A stretch of 64,000 bases of DNA from SHZI01 sp964384525 (lineage in GTDB: Bacteria > Pseudomonadota > Gammaproteobacteria > Steroidobacterales > GCA-2729495), in NCBI GenBank assembly GCA_964384525.1, contig CAYLKO010000001.1, positions 1 through 64,000 of the forward strand. Reading direction: 5' to 3'. Under the pieces are notes generated by a model. The model was not told where the DNA came from. It ran no database searches and worked only from the letters and a program-made list of their open reading frames with translations. This document shows, piece after piece, positions 44,417-53,247 of the stretch. The number at the start of each line of letters is the position of its first letter. Positions within the stretch are counted from its first letter, which is position 1. The translations under genes were made by a program, and so were the position numbers.

Positions 44417-44674
44417 CTACCAGCCGCCGCTGAACTTGCCGGTATCGTAAGGATTGAAGGTCTCGCCGTCCGGTTTCGGCTTGTCGATGACATGAGCGCG
44501 CTTCAGGCGGCGCTCATGATCGGTTTCAGGATCGGTGTGCAGTTCCCAGGTGTAGGTGTCGTAGGGATTGGTACCGTAGGCGGGCGGGTTGCTCTCCCGC
44601 TCCGACCGGACGCTGCGAGCCGCACCCGCGACCTCATTGCTGGAGGTCTTCTTGAATTTGTTCAGCCAACCCAC
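44417..44674 (-). CDS. Small protein with two NPYDT motifs, unknown function
   Basis: An 85-residue, hydrophilic product starting MGWLNKFKKTSSNEVAGAAR. I know no family name. Two NPYDT motifs stand out (GTNPYDTYTWELH and TFNPYDTGKFSGGW), separated by a charged stretch (ETDHERRLKRAHVIDKPKPDGE). The C-terminal GGW and the amphipathic start may interact with a membrane or a partner. It is 18 bp convergent to the SDR gene; 122 bp to the MscS gene on the same strand. Codon usage fits a real gene. Confidence 0.65.
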   Translation of the reverse strand: MGWLNKFKKTSSNEVAGAARSVRSERESNPPAYGTNPYDTYTWELHTDPETDHERRLKRAHVIDKPKPDGETFNPYDTGKFSGGW

Positions 44675-44796
44675 GATCAGCTCCGGCGAATGAGATCAGA
44701 GCCGGCACCGTAACGCGGTCTGCAGGCCCGCAGCGTGATCGGTTGCGCATTTTGAAAGTTCGCCGCGTGGTATCGGCGATGCCCGGCGACCAGTGG

Positions 44797-47235
44797 TCAG
44801 CCGCCGGTGGCGGACGGCGGCGGGCCGCGGTCCCTGACCCACAGATCGAGCTGCGGAAACGGCAGGTTGACATGGGCCGCGCGCAGCCTCGTCAACACCA
44901 GCGTGCGGGCGGCACTCTCCACCGCCATCCGGTCGTCCAGATCATCGGTCCAGAGCAGCAGCTTGAAATCCAGCGAGCTGGCACCCAGCCCCTGGAACAC
45001 GGTCATGGGCTTGGGGTGCGTCGAGACGCCGGGCAGATCCTTGACGGCATCCAGCAGCAAGGCCTGCACCTCGGTGGGGTCGCTTGAGTAGTCAACCCCG
45101 ACGGCCAGCTCGATGCGCCGGGTGCGGTCGGAGAGCGTCCAGTTGGTCAGTTCATTGGAGACCAGATTGGCATTGGGGACGATGACCTCGGCACCGTCGG
45201 CCGTGCGCAAACGGGTTGCGCGCAGACCAATCATCGTCACGCGCCCGGTGGTCTGGCCGAGCGTGATCCAGTCACCGTCGCGCAAGGGCCGCTCGAAGGC
45301 CAGGATCAGCCCCGACACAAAATTGTTGACGATGTTCTGCAGGCCGAAGCCGATGCCGACACCGAGGGCACTGATGACCAGGGTCAGTTTCGTCAGTTCC
45401 ACGCCTGCCGCCGCCAGCGCAAAAATGATTCCCGTGATGACCAGCGCGTAATAGATGAGCCGCGAGGCGGCCGAGGCAGCGCCGGTGGCCAGCGGCAGTC
45501 GCGGCAACACGTCTTCATCCAGCAGAAAGCGGATGAACCGGGCGATGGCCAGCGCCAAAACGATGCTGATGGCAAACCAGAACAGATGACCGACGGAGAC
45601 ATCGACACTGCCCACCGACACCGGCGTGGTCAGCCAGACGCCGACATCCAGCCAGATCGGTTCCAGCACCGGCAGTACGGTTGGCAACAAGGTGATGAAG
45701 GCCACCGCCAGCAGCAGACGAATCACCCGCCGGCCCCAGGCCTGCACGGCCGCCGGCCAGTTGCGGACGCTGCGGAACCAGCGCGCTCCCGGGCCCGCCA
45801 CCCATGCATCGAGGACCGAGCAGAGGCTGGCGTCGGTTGCGAGCCAGATGCACAGCGCCAGCGACATGAGCACCATGCCGACGATGGTCTGCTGGGCCAG
45901 AACACCGACACCCAACACCTCGGCAATCAAGCCCACCGTGATCACCACCGGCGCGACTGTTGCCAGAAGGCGGATCAAGCGCCGGAACAACCAGCTGCCG
46001 CCACTCGAGGTCTGGTCGATGCTGCGGACCACACGACCCAGCCAGCGGAACAGGAGCAGCATCGCCACACCCAGCACCAGGATCACGGCGCGCGCATACC
46101 AGCCGCTGTCCATCAGGCTCAATTGCAGCAGCAGGGCAACGGCCAGGGCGAGCAGCGCCCGCAGAGGCGCCAGTTCCGGCGTGCTGACCAGCGCCGGCAG
46201 GATGCGCCACAGCACGGCGATGGCGAGCAGCCCGCGCAACAGCGCGATGCCCATCGGCAGCGGCGCCAATGTCAGGAGCGGGCCGACCAGCGACCAGATC
46301 AGCACAACCACGGCAAAGGGATAATGCGTGAGCAGCATGTCCGTTGCCGTGGCGCCCCGCTCGACGATCGAGCGTCTGAGCCTGGCGATCGCCACGAGCA
46401 GCGCGACGAAGATCAGGCCGAATATCGTGAGTGCCCGGGTACTGTTCTGCACAAAATCATGGATGCCGGACCAGAGAAAGGCGAGGTTCTGACGGGCATT
46501 GGCGACAGGCGGAGCAAAGTTCGGCGGCAGCTTCCACAGCGGCGGCGTGGTGACGACCAGCAGCTTTTCCTGTCGGCCCAGCCGGGCTGAATCGAGCTGC
46601 GTTTCAAATTCCCGCAATGACGACTGGAGTGCCCCCACCCGCACATCCGCCGCCACCACGACATCCATGCGCTTGCGCAACGGAGTCCGCGTAGCTTCCA
46701 GGCTGTCGGCCAGACTGAGCAGGCGGGAACGGAGCACGTCCGGAATGGCGTCATCCTTCGCCGCCGGCTGCGCGGTCTCGCGCAGAAAATCGGCATCGGC
46801 ACGCAACTCGGTCCGCCAGGGATCGAGGTGATCTATTTCTTCCTGCAGGCGGGTCCGCCACTTGGCAAAGATGCGATCCAGGTTGCGGAGCTTCTGGGCT
46901 GCCGCAGCCATCTCCACCATGTCACCCTGCGCGAGGCTGGCCGTGGGCGTGGTGCCGAGGGCCGCTTCCGCCTCACTGGCCTTGGCCGGCAGCGCCAGGG
47001 TAATGCCAGCGAGTTCGTGGGCTGGTTTGCGGAGATATTCGTTGATCTCGATCAGTCGGCTGCTGACGGCATCGAGGCGCTGGACGATGGCAGTCGTGCT
47101 GACGGTTTCGGGCGGCGTCTCCGGTGGTGGGGTCTGTTGCCCCTCTTCCGCCGCACGGCCCGGGAGGCTGAGAATCAGCAGCAGGCAAAGGATGACACGC
47201 ACAAACGCTAGTGTACCCAAATGGCCTGCCACCAT
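44797..47235 (-). CDS. MscS-family mechanosensitive channel with N-terminal exported region
   Basis: A large inner-membrane channel of 812 residues. Signal peptide (VRVILCLLLILSLPGRA), a periplasmic DUF3772-like helical domain to about residue 270, then around ten membrane helices, and the MscS core: pore helix region ALGVGIGFGLQNIVNNFVSG, the beta domain (ERPLRDGDWITLG, VIVPNANLVSNELTNW) and C-terminal alpha/beta cage. It would release osmolytes on hypo-osmotic shock. ATG at 47235 lies 4 bp after the stop of the flavoprotein gene; a longer frame to 47268 would overlap that gene. It ends 122 bp before the 85-residue gene. Confidence 0.88.
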   Translation of the reverse strand: MVAGHLGTLAFVRVILCLLLILSLPGRAAEEGQQTPPPETPPETVSTTAIVQRLDAVSSRLIEINEYLRKPAHELAGITLALPAKASEAEAALGTTPTASLAQGDMVEMAAAAQKLRNLDRIFAKWRTRLQEEIDHLDPWRTELRADADFLRETAQPAAKDDAIPDVLRSRLLSLADSLEATRTPLRKRMDVVVAADVRVGALQSSLREFETQLDSARLGRQEKLLVVTTPPLWKLPPNFAPPVANARQNLAFLWSGIHDFVQNSTRALTIFGLIFVALLVAIARLRRSIVERGATATDMLLTHYPFAVVVLIWSLVGPLLTLAPLPMGIALLRGLLAIAVLWRILPALVSTPELAPLRALLALAVALLLQLSLMDSGWYARAVILVLGVAMLLLFRWLGRVVRSIDQTSSGGSWLFRRLIRLLATVAPVVITVGLIAEVLGVGVLAQQTIVGMVLMSLALCIWLATDASLCSVLDAWVAGPGARWFRSVRNWPAAVQAWGRRVIRLLLAVAFITLLPTVLPVLEPIWLDVGVWLTTPVSVGSVDVSVGHLFWFAISIVLALAIARFIRFLLDEDVLPRLPLATGAASAASRLIYYALVITGIIFALAAAGVELTKLTLVISALGVGIGFGLQNIVNNFVSGLILAFERPLRDGDWITLGQTTGRVTMIGLRATRLRTADGAEVIVPNANLVSNELTNWTLSDRTRRIELAVGVDYSSDPTEVQALLLDAVKDLPGVSTHPKPMTVFQGLGASSLDFKLLLWTDDLDDRMAVESAARTLVLTRLRAAHVNLPFPQLDLWVRDRGPPPSATGG

Positions 47236-47239
47236 GGCG

Positions 47240-48745
47240 TCACCGCCGCCACGCGAGCCAGCGCTCAAAGAGTGCCTTGATGAATGGCGTCAGGCGGGTG
47301 CGACTGTACTGATCGCCGATCCTGCGGATGGCCTCCGCCTGGGTCGGATACGGGTAAATCGTGGCCGCGATCTTCTTGAGGCCGAGCCCATGGGTCATGG
47401 CCAGCGACAGCTGGGAGATCAACTCGCCTGCGTGACGGGCAACGATGGTCGCACCAACGATCTGGTCGGTCCCTTGCCGAACATGGATCTGGACAAAGCC
47501 GTCGGCCTCGCCGGCCAGAACGGCCCGATCCACGCCATCGAGTGGCTGGACATAGGTGTCGATCGCCATGCCCTGCTCCACCGCCTGCCGGGCGCTCAAG
47601 CCGATGCGCGCCAACTCCGGTGAGGTGTAGGTACACCAGGGAATGACGAGCGCACGGGCCTTCGCACGCCCGCGAAACAGGGCATTGCGGAGCACTGTCC
47701 TCGCCATGAAATCAGCTGCATGGGTAAAGCGATACGGCGAGCAGACATCGCCGGCCGCAAAGACCCTCGAGTTCGTCGTCTGCAGGCGATCGTTCACGGT
47801 CACGCCTTCGGGCCGCCAGTCGACACCTGCCACTTCGAGCCCGAGCCCTTCGAGGTTGGGTACCCGGCCGGTTGCCATCAGCAATTGATCGACGACGATA
47901 TCGTGTGGCTGACCGTGTGGCTGGCCATGCGACACCAGATGCACACGAATGCCATCCGGCTGCTTTTTGACTTGAACTTCCCTGGCACCACACAGGATGC
48001 TGACACCATCACGGGCCAGCGACTGCCGGATCTGCTCCGAAGCCGCCGGCTCTTCATCCGGCAACACACCATGCCCGGCTTCAATCAGGCAGACCGCCGA
48101 GCCGAATCGGGCAAACGCCTGCGCCATCTCGCAACCGATCGGCCCGGCCCCGATCACTGCCAGACGTTGCGGCAGCTCCGTCAGGGAATACAGGCTCTCG
48201 TTCGTGAGGTAGCCGACTTCATCCAGACCGGGTATCGGTGCCATCGCGGCGCGCGTGCCGGTGGCAATCACCGCCTTGCTGAAACGGAGCGTCTTTCCGC
48301 CCACGACCACCGTATCCGGACCCGCGAAGGCGCCTGATCCGAGAAATACATCCACACCAAGACCAGCAAAGCGCTGCACCGAATCGTGATGGCTCAACTG
48401 GGCGCGGAGATCCCGCATGCGGGCCATCACCTGGGAAAAATCCACCCGATAGCCACCCTCGAGATGCACGCCAAGGCTCATCGCGTCGCGCACGTCGGCG
48501 GCCCGATGGGCCGCACTCAACAGCGCCTTCGACGGCACGCAGCCGACGTTCAGGCAGTCGCCGCCCATCCGCTCGCGTTCGATCAGCGCCACGCGGGCAC
48601 CCAGACCGGCCGCACCGGCTGCACAAACCAGCCCGGCGGTTCCTGCCCCGATCACGACGAGGTTGTAGCGCGATGCGGGCTCCGGATTCACCCAATCAGC
48701 CGGGTGAACATTGCGGTCCCATGCATTTTGCATTTCGGTCATCAC
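47240..48745 (-). CDS. Mercuric-reductase-like pyridine nucleotide-disulfide oxidoreductase
   Basis: A 501-residue flavoprotein with FAD motif VVIGAGTAGLVCAAGAAGLG, redox pair GGDCLNVGCVPSKALL (Cys-x4-Cys), NAD motif VIGAGPIGCEMAQAFARFG, and the second FAD segment FAAGDVC. The C-terminal dimerisation domain ends LFERWLAWRR and lacks the terminal Cys-Cys of MerA and the HxxxxE of lipoamide dehydrogenase in recognisable form (HAGEL is close), so it is a member of the broad family, often found next to TVP38-type proteins as here. GTG at 48745 overlaps the TVP38 stop (GTGA); ATG at 48742 is equally possible. The actual substrate is unknown. Confidence 0.87.
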   Translation of the reverse strand: MMTEMQNAWDRNVHPADWVNPEPASRYNLVVIGAGTAGLVCAAGAAGLGARVALIERERMGGDCLNVGCVPSKALLSAAHRAADVRDAMSLGVHLEGGYRVDFSQVMARMRDLRAQLSHHDSVQRFAGLGVDVFLGSGAFAGPDTVVVGGKTLRFSKAVIATGTRAAMAPIPGLDEVGYLTNESLYSLTELPQRLAVIGAGPIGCEMAQAFARFGSAVCLIEAGHGVLPDEEPAASEQIRQSLARDGVSILCGAREVQVKKQPDGIRVHLVSHGQPHGQPHDIVVDQLLMATGRVPNLEGLGLEVAGVDWRPEGVTVNDRLQTTNSRVFAAGDVCSPYRFTHAADFMARTVLRNALFRGRAKARALVIPWCTYTSPELARIGLSARQAVEQGMAIDTYVQPLDGVDRAVLAGEADGFVQIHVRQGTDQIVGATIVARHAGELISQLSLAMTHGLGLKKIAATIYPYPTQAEAIRRIGDQYSRTRLTPFIKALFERWLAWRR

Positions 48746-49470
48746 TCACGCCCCGCCTGCCGGCGTCTGAACATCAACGGCAGCAGCGACAGCACGCCGA
48801 GCAGGCTCAAGGCCAGCAGCACGTCGATCGACACGAGACCATTGACTGAATCCACGGTGCCCAGAGACCGCCCCAGATTGGCATACACAAAGCTGCCCGG
48901 CATGATGCCGAGCGCCGTGCCGGCAATGTAGGTTCGCACCCGGATCCGGGTGATTGCTGCGGCCAGATTCACCAGCCAGAACGGAAAGAGCGGCACCAGC
49001 CGGAGAAACAACAGATAGTTGAAGGCCCCGCGATCGAAGCCGGTCAACAGGCGTGCCGCGCGGGGCATCTGCTCCAGACGACGGCGGGCTGCATCTGCAA
49101 ACAGGTAGCGGGCAGCCAGCAGCAGCAGAGTCGCGCCAGCCGTTGCCGCCACCACATTCAATACCGTGCCGGCGACCCGCCCGAACAGAAAGCCACTGAA
49201 GAGCGACAGCACCGTGGCGCCCGGCAGGCTGAAGGCTGCCACGAGCACGTACACCACGCCCCAGATCAGGTAGAGACTCCAGAAATGGGTTTGTGCATAT
49301 GCGAGCAATTCGAAACGCCGCGCCTGCAAATTGCCGGCATCCAGCCAGTCCGTGCCACCCGCCGCCATGAGCACCACCACGGCCAACACGATCAGCCCCG
49401 CCACGATCGACCGTCCCCGCCTGGGGGGAGCCGGTTTGTCGCCAGCAGCAGGCTCGGCTTCCCGCATCAT
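48742..49470 (-). CDS. TVP38/TMEM64 family membrane protein
   Basis: A 242-residue inner-membrane protein of the SNARE-associated/DedA superfamily, with five or six helices: start VAGLIVLAVVVLMAAGG, then YVLVAAFSLPGATVLSLFSGFLFG with the family proline-glycine signature, RLVPLFPFWLVNLAAA (FxxR...N-type motif), and terminal helix VLLALSLLGVLSLL. The function may be lipid scrambling or transport. It precedes the flavoprotein gene with a 4-bp overlap, a pairing common in bacteria. 119 bp (49471-49589) separate it from the amidino-sugar operon. Confidence 0.9.
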   Translation of the reverse strand: MMREAEPAAGDKPAPPRRGRSIVAGLIVLAVVVLMAAGGTDWLDAGNLQARRFELLAYAQTHFWSLYLIWGVVYVLVAAFSLPGATVLSLFSGFLFGRVAGTVLNVVAATAGATLLLLAARYLFADAARRRLEQMPRAARLLTGFDRGAFNYLLFLRLVPLFPFWLVNLAAAITRIRVRTYIAGTALGIMPGSFVYANLGRSLGTVDSVNGLVSIDVLLALSLLGVLSLLPLMFRRRQAGRE

Positions 49471-49589
49471 GATGCCTCTACGCTCAATGTTCCGGACTTT
49501 TCCCGACTCTCCGGTTGCGTTGTTCGCTCGCCCAGTGGTGCGTCATGCCTTCAGGCACAATCCCAAGCGGGGCGGATGCTCTACCGCGA

Positions 49590-50339
49590 TCAGGCGATGA
49601 GGGCGTCTTTGTCGGACCGGCTCGGGTAACTGATCAGCACTGCGCGATAGACACCCTTGAACACGAACAGGCTGCCAGCTGCAGCACCGATGATGCCGAA
49701 GCGATTGATCAGTGCGTCAATGTCCTTGAGTGATCCGGCTCCACCGAGAGCTGTCAGTGGCACACTGACAGCCTTGCGTATCCGCCCGATGAGTTCCAGG
49801 TCGTAACCTTTCATGATGCCGTCGTTGTCGATCGAATTGACAACGATTTCACCGGCGCCAAGCCCAACCGCACGCCGCGCCAGATCAACGGCATCCATGC
49901 CACTGGCACGTGTGCCGTTATGGGTGTGGACCTGATGACCATTCTTCACATCAATGACAACAACCACGCTTTGGCGGCCAATGACTTCGGCCATACGGCG
50001 TATGAGATCCGGATCATCGACGACCGCCGACGAGATTGCGACCTTCTCGACCCCAAGACCGATAATCCGCTCGGCCTGCGCCACGGTTTTCACTCCACCG
50101 CCATAACACAGCGGCATACGGCATTCGGCTGCCAGATTGCGGATCAGTACGTAGTCCGGTTCGCGCCCGGCAACGCTGGCATCGATGTCGAGCACCACCA
50201 GCTCATCGACTTCCTTCTCGTTGTAGATGCGCACTGCATTGAGTGGATCACCGACATACTTTGGCGCCGTGAAGCTCTTGGTCTTGACCAGTCCACCCTT
50301 GTGAACCAGCAGGCACGGAATCAATCGTGGTCGCAGCAT
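49590..50339 (-). CDS. HisF2/AglZ-type acetamidino-sugar synthetase cyclase subunit
   Basis: A (beta/alpha)8 barrel of 249 residues related to HisF. Marks: LIPCLLVHKGGLVKT at the start, VLDIDASVAG, YGGGVKT, VVVVIDVKNGHQV, and ALGGAGSLKDI. The catalytic Asp11 of HisF (CLDVxxG) is replaced by Leu, so it cannot make imidazole glycerol phosphate. In this family the barrel channels ammonia from HisH2 to an amidotransferase that modifies an N-acetyl sugar. It is encoded 4 bp after HisH2 and close to the WbpG-type gene. Name by analogy to the Pseudomonas O-antigen genes. Confidence 0.9.
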   Translation of the reverse strand: MLRPRLIPCLLVHKGGLVKTKSFTAPKYVGDPLNAVRIYNEKEVDELVVLDIDASVAGREPDYVLIRNLAAECRMPLCYGGGVKTVAQAERIIGLGVEKVAISSAVVDDPDLIRRMAEVIGRQSVVVVIDVKNGHQVHTHNGTRASGMDAVDLARRAVGLGAGEIVVNSIDNDGIMKGYDLELIGRIRKAVSVPLTALGGAGSLKDIDALINRFGIIGAAAGSLFVFKGVYRAVLISYPSRSDKDALIA

Positions 50340-50343
50340 CCGG

Positions 50344-50958
50344 TCACAACTCCGAGAAATTCTTCAGGAGCTGAATGCCCCATTGATGACTCTTTTCCGG
50401 GTGAAACTGTACGCCATATACATTGCTCTGCCGCACGGCAGAGGCATAGGACCCGTTGTAGTCGGTCGTCGCCAGCACATTGGCCTCAGCCCGTGGTGCA
50501 ACGTAGTAGGAGTGCAGAAAATAGAACCGGGCACCTGCACCGAGATTCCTCAACAGGCCATCCGTCTCGCGTGGCACGACATCGTTCCAGCCCATGTGTG
50601 GCAGCGAGGCAGGAATGCCTGGCGCCACGTCGGGAAAACGATGCACCTCGGCATCAATCCAGCCAAGTCCATCCTGCACACCCTCGTCGCTGCGCTTGGC
50701 CAGCATCTGCATGCCCACACAGATGCCCAGTACTGGCCGGCTTCGTCCGATCACCGCCTCCTGCAGCTCTTCGCGCATGCCGGATTCGTTGAGCCGGGTC
50801 ATCGCCCAGTCAAAGGCGCCAACGCCCGGAAGGATGATGTGATCGGCATTGCGCAACTCCGCGGCCGTCGACGTCACCGTACAGGGAATACCAAGTTGCT
50901 TGTAGATATTGCCAAATGCCTGAATATTGCCGAGACCGTAGTCGACGATCGAAATCAT
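50344..50958 (-). CDS. HisH2 glutamine amidotransferase subunit
   Basis: A class I glutaminase of 204 residues that releases ammonia from glutamine. Cys nucleophile in GICVGMQML near residue 80, His-Glu pair in VQFHPEKS near residue 187, and IISIVDYGLGN-like start (MISIVDYGLGN). The ammonia is expected to pass through HisF2, 4 bp downstream, to the WbpG-type enzyme. The ATG overlaps the stop codon of that gene (ATGA). The three genes form a compact operon without any other histidine biosynthesis gene, which separates them from the his operon. Confidence 0.92.
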   Translation of the reverse strand: MISIVDYGLGNIQAFGNIYKQLGIPCTVTSTAAELRNADHIILPGVGAFDWAMTRLNESGMREELQEAVIGRSRPVLGICVGMQMLAKRSDEGVQDGLGWIDAEVHRFPDVAPGIPASLPHMGWNDVVPRETDGLLRNLGAGARFYFLHSYYVAPRAEANVLATTDYNGSYASAVRQSNVYGVQFHPEKSHQWGIQLLKNFSEL

Positions 50959-52078
50959 CGTTTGCCGCCGTGCGCGAGGCCAAGACGACGCATGACCCGG
51001 GCGCCGAGGGCATAGATGCTCTGCTGGGAACGATAATCCCTGTAGGACTTGTTGGGTGCGTCCATGTAGCCCTGCAATTCGGCCACCGGGATACCGAGCT
51101 TGGTGGCTACATATTCAAACTCCTGACGGGCAGTCTCGTCGTCAAGTGCCGGACGGGTGAGTTGTTCCAGCGCCTCGTCGCGTGTCATCTGTCCGGTGAC
51201 AATCAGGCTGGAGTACTGCACCCTGCGTGTGTCATAGCCAAACTTGCGTGGCAGCCAGTAGCCCTCGTAGAAGCGGGTAAACCGCGACTCAAAATGCTTC
51301 TGCGGGTACGGCTGCCACCCGAACTTGTCGATCAGCAAACGCATCGCCTCGGCCTTGTTGTACGGCACATGATTGAGGGGTGTAACCACACTGATGTGCT
51401 TGATGTACTTGAGATAAACCTTGTGGCGAAGAATGCTTGTCGTCGGGAAGGTGCTCAACGCCCGTGTGCCATGCTTGCGATGGATGTCGCGCAACTGAAT
51501 GGAGTCGGACTGATAGTACATCCATTCGATCGGGTTCCTGATGCTCTCGGTAGAGTAGTTGGCGCCTGTCAGGATGTACTTGATGCCATTCTGCTCGGCA
51601 AACTTGTACATCGTGGCGAAGAAGGCATGGTCCTGTGGTGTATCGATGTGTGGCACACCGGACTTGAAGAAGGCCAGCTGCAGGTCACGCATTTCCTCCC
51701 AATCGATGACTTCGGTGTAGAGATCAAGCCCGAGCTTGTCGACCAGCTTCTCGATGTTGTTGACCGCGCCCTGGGAGTTCCAGCCTGGGGTGCATGATCT
51801 AACGAAATCTGAAAGNNNNNNNNNNAACTGTCGATACCGCCACTCATACCAATGATGCAGTCAAAATCCCTGGCTTTGCGCTCCTGCTTTATCTTCGTGA
51901 CGATCGCATCGAGCGCTGCGCGACCGGATGCGTCGGTGTGCCAGTTCGGCTTGATGACCTGAAAAAAGGTCTGACAGTGATCACAAACACCATTTGCATC
52001 AAAGGTAATCCGCGAGTCGGATGTGTCCATGACGCAGTTACTGCAAAGCCTGTAGTCTGTTTTGGAAATTTCACTCAC
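50955..52078 (-). CDS. N-acetyl sugar amidotransferase (WbpG/PseA-type), interrupted by scaffold gap
   Basis: ATP-dependent enzyme converting an acetamido to an acetamidino group on a nucleotide sugar, with ammonia from HisH2/HisF2. N-terminal part (52078 to 51826): CSNCVMDTSD and CDHC, a likely zinc site, then PP-loop GMSGGIDS. C-terminal part (to 50955): GWNSQGAVNNIEKLVDKLG, DWEEMRDLQLAFFKSG, PQDHAFFA, TGANYSTES. The gap at 51816-51825 replaces real sequence: by family comparison about 25-30 residues are missing after GGIDS, and the bases next to the gap (about 51796-51815) do not match the family. Reading frames on either side are not in phase only because the gap length is arbitrary. ATG overlaps the upstream glycosyltransferase stop. 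Confidence 0.88.
51816..51825. other. Scaffold gap (10 N) inside amidotransferase gene
   Basis: Ten N. True length is unknown, probably near 80 bp from the missing part of the protein. The roughly 20 bp next to it on the lower-coordinate side look foreign to the gene, so the contig end may be misassembled. Confidence 0.97.
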
Positions 52079-53190
52079 CCTTGCGCTACCGCCGGAAATA
52101 TTTCCTGATAAAACTTCTGCATGGAGAGTTTCTGATCAAACATCTCAAGTGCTTCACGTGACGGAATATACGGATCATTGGCCCGCTCTCTGGCCATCGC
52201 CAGCGCATCATACAGCCAAGTATCCGAGGCTGGATCGACAACTATTATCCTTGCGACCATGCACGCAGGCAGCTGGCCGATCCATGCACCGTCACTTGCA
52301 GCCACCACACAGCCGCAGAATATTGCTTCATACACGCTGCGCGGTGATGAGTCACTCAAGGGAATCGATACGGCCACCACTGCCGTACGCAACAACCGAT
52401 AGAGTGCGGGGCGTGAGAGGCGCCCATGATCACGGTCGATGGCAATGAACTTGTCGGCGATGGAGTTCCTGTATTCCTCGCCATCGAAGGGATAGCAGAA
52501 GTCGATCGCTGAGCCGGGCAGAGTCCGGTTGCGTGCGTCAAGCAGCATGTCGACCCTGTAATTTGGCACAATACCGCGGATCGATACGATACGGTTGCGC
52601 ACCGGAACGACATCGTTTGTTTCATGCATCGCATCGATATCGATGCCGTTCTGGATGATCACGGCATCCAGTCCGAATAGCTCCTTGAGGCAGCGTTGCA
52701 TGGCAACCGAGTCGACGGTAATGCATGCCGCCCGTTCAAAAGCATAGCGGGAAAACACATGGTAGAAGCGGGAGCGATAAGGCCGGGCAAGCACCTCGCT
52801 GCCTTGTGGGGTGGCCACATAGCGGCAACCAGATGCCCGGGCCATGGCGGCATAGTAGGTGGAGTGCGCATGGATCACGGCATCAGGATATTTTCGAACG
52901 ACCCGTCGCAACAGGAGTGCCTGCAGCGGCAGCAGCAGTAGTTTGATGGCGTTGCGCCAGAGATCACCGAGCCGTGACTGCTTTTGCAGCAGCAGCCCAT
53001 CGATCACCAGCAGGCGCTCCACGCAATCGCCGGGCCGCACAAGTCGGACAAACGACTCTCCCTCGATCAGGTCCGTGACCAGTACTGGTGGCGACTCCGG
53101 CTGCAGGCGCTGGGCACTACGGAACCAGTCCATGGTGTGATAACAGCGGCCGTTGCCGAGAAAAAGGATGTGCTGCGCGATGCTGCTCAT
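52075..53190 (-). CDS. Glycosyltransferase (GT4-like)
   Basis: About 371 residues. N-terminal domain starts SIAQHILFLGNGRCYHTMDW; HAHSTYYAAMARASGCRYV and VATPQGSEVLARPY lie in the first half; the donor domain has a weak IIQNGID (nucleotide loop) and SDSSPRSVYEAIFCGCVVAASD, corresponding to the E-x7-E region. ATG at 53190 gives the start SSIAQHILF; the open frame to 53256 adds no family sequence. It is the first gene of the acetamidino operon, 57 bp divergent from the plus-strand transferase. It may transfer the amidino sugar made by the three downstream proteins, which is inferred from position only. Confidence 0.82.
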   Translation of the reverse strand: MSSIAQHILFLGNGRCYHTMDWFRSAQRLQPESPPVLVTDLIEGESFVRLVRPGDCVERLLVIDGLLLQKQSRLGDLWRNAIKLLLLPLQALLLRRVVRKYPDAVIHAHSTYYAAMARASGCRYVATPQGSEVLARPYRSRFYHVFSRYAFERAACITVDSVAMQRCLKELFGLDAVIIQNGIDIDAMHETNDVVPVRNRIVSIRGIVPNYRVDMLLDARNRTLPGSAIDFCYPFDGEEYRNSIADKFIAIDRDHGRLSRPALYRLLRTAVVAVSIPLSDSSPRSVYEAIFCGCVVAASDGAWIGQLPACMVARIIVVDPASDTWLYDALAMARERANDPYIPSREALEMFDQKLSMQKFYQEIFPAVAQG

Positions 53191-53247
53191 TATGTTCTGC
53201 AATCGGACTCGCGGCGGGCGCCTGGTCGATCCTGTATCGTATTCCCG

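Noticed and set aside
49590..50958. Histidine biosynthesis hisF/hisH
   Set aside because: HisF lacks the catalytic Asp11 and the genes are next to an N-acetyl sugar amidotransferase; they belong to amidino-sugar synthesis.
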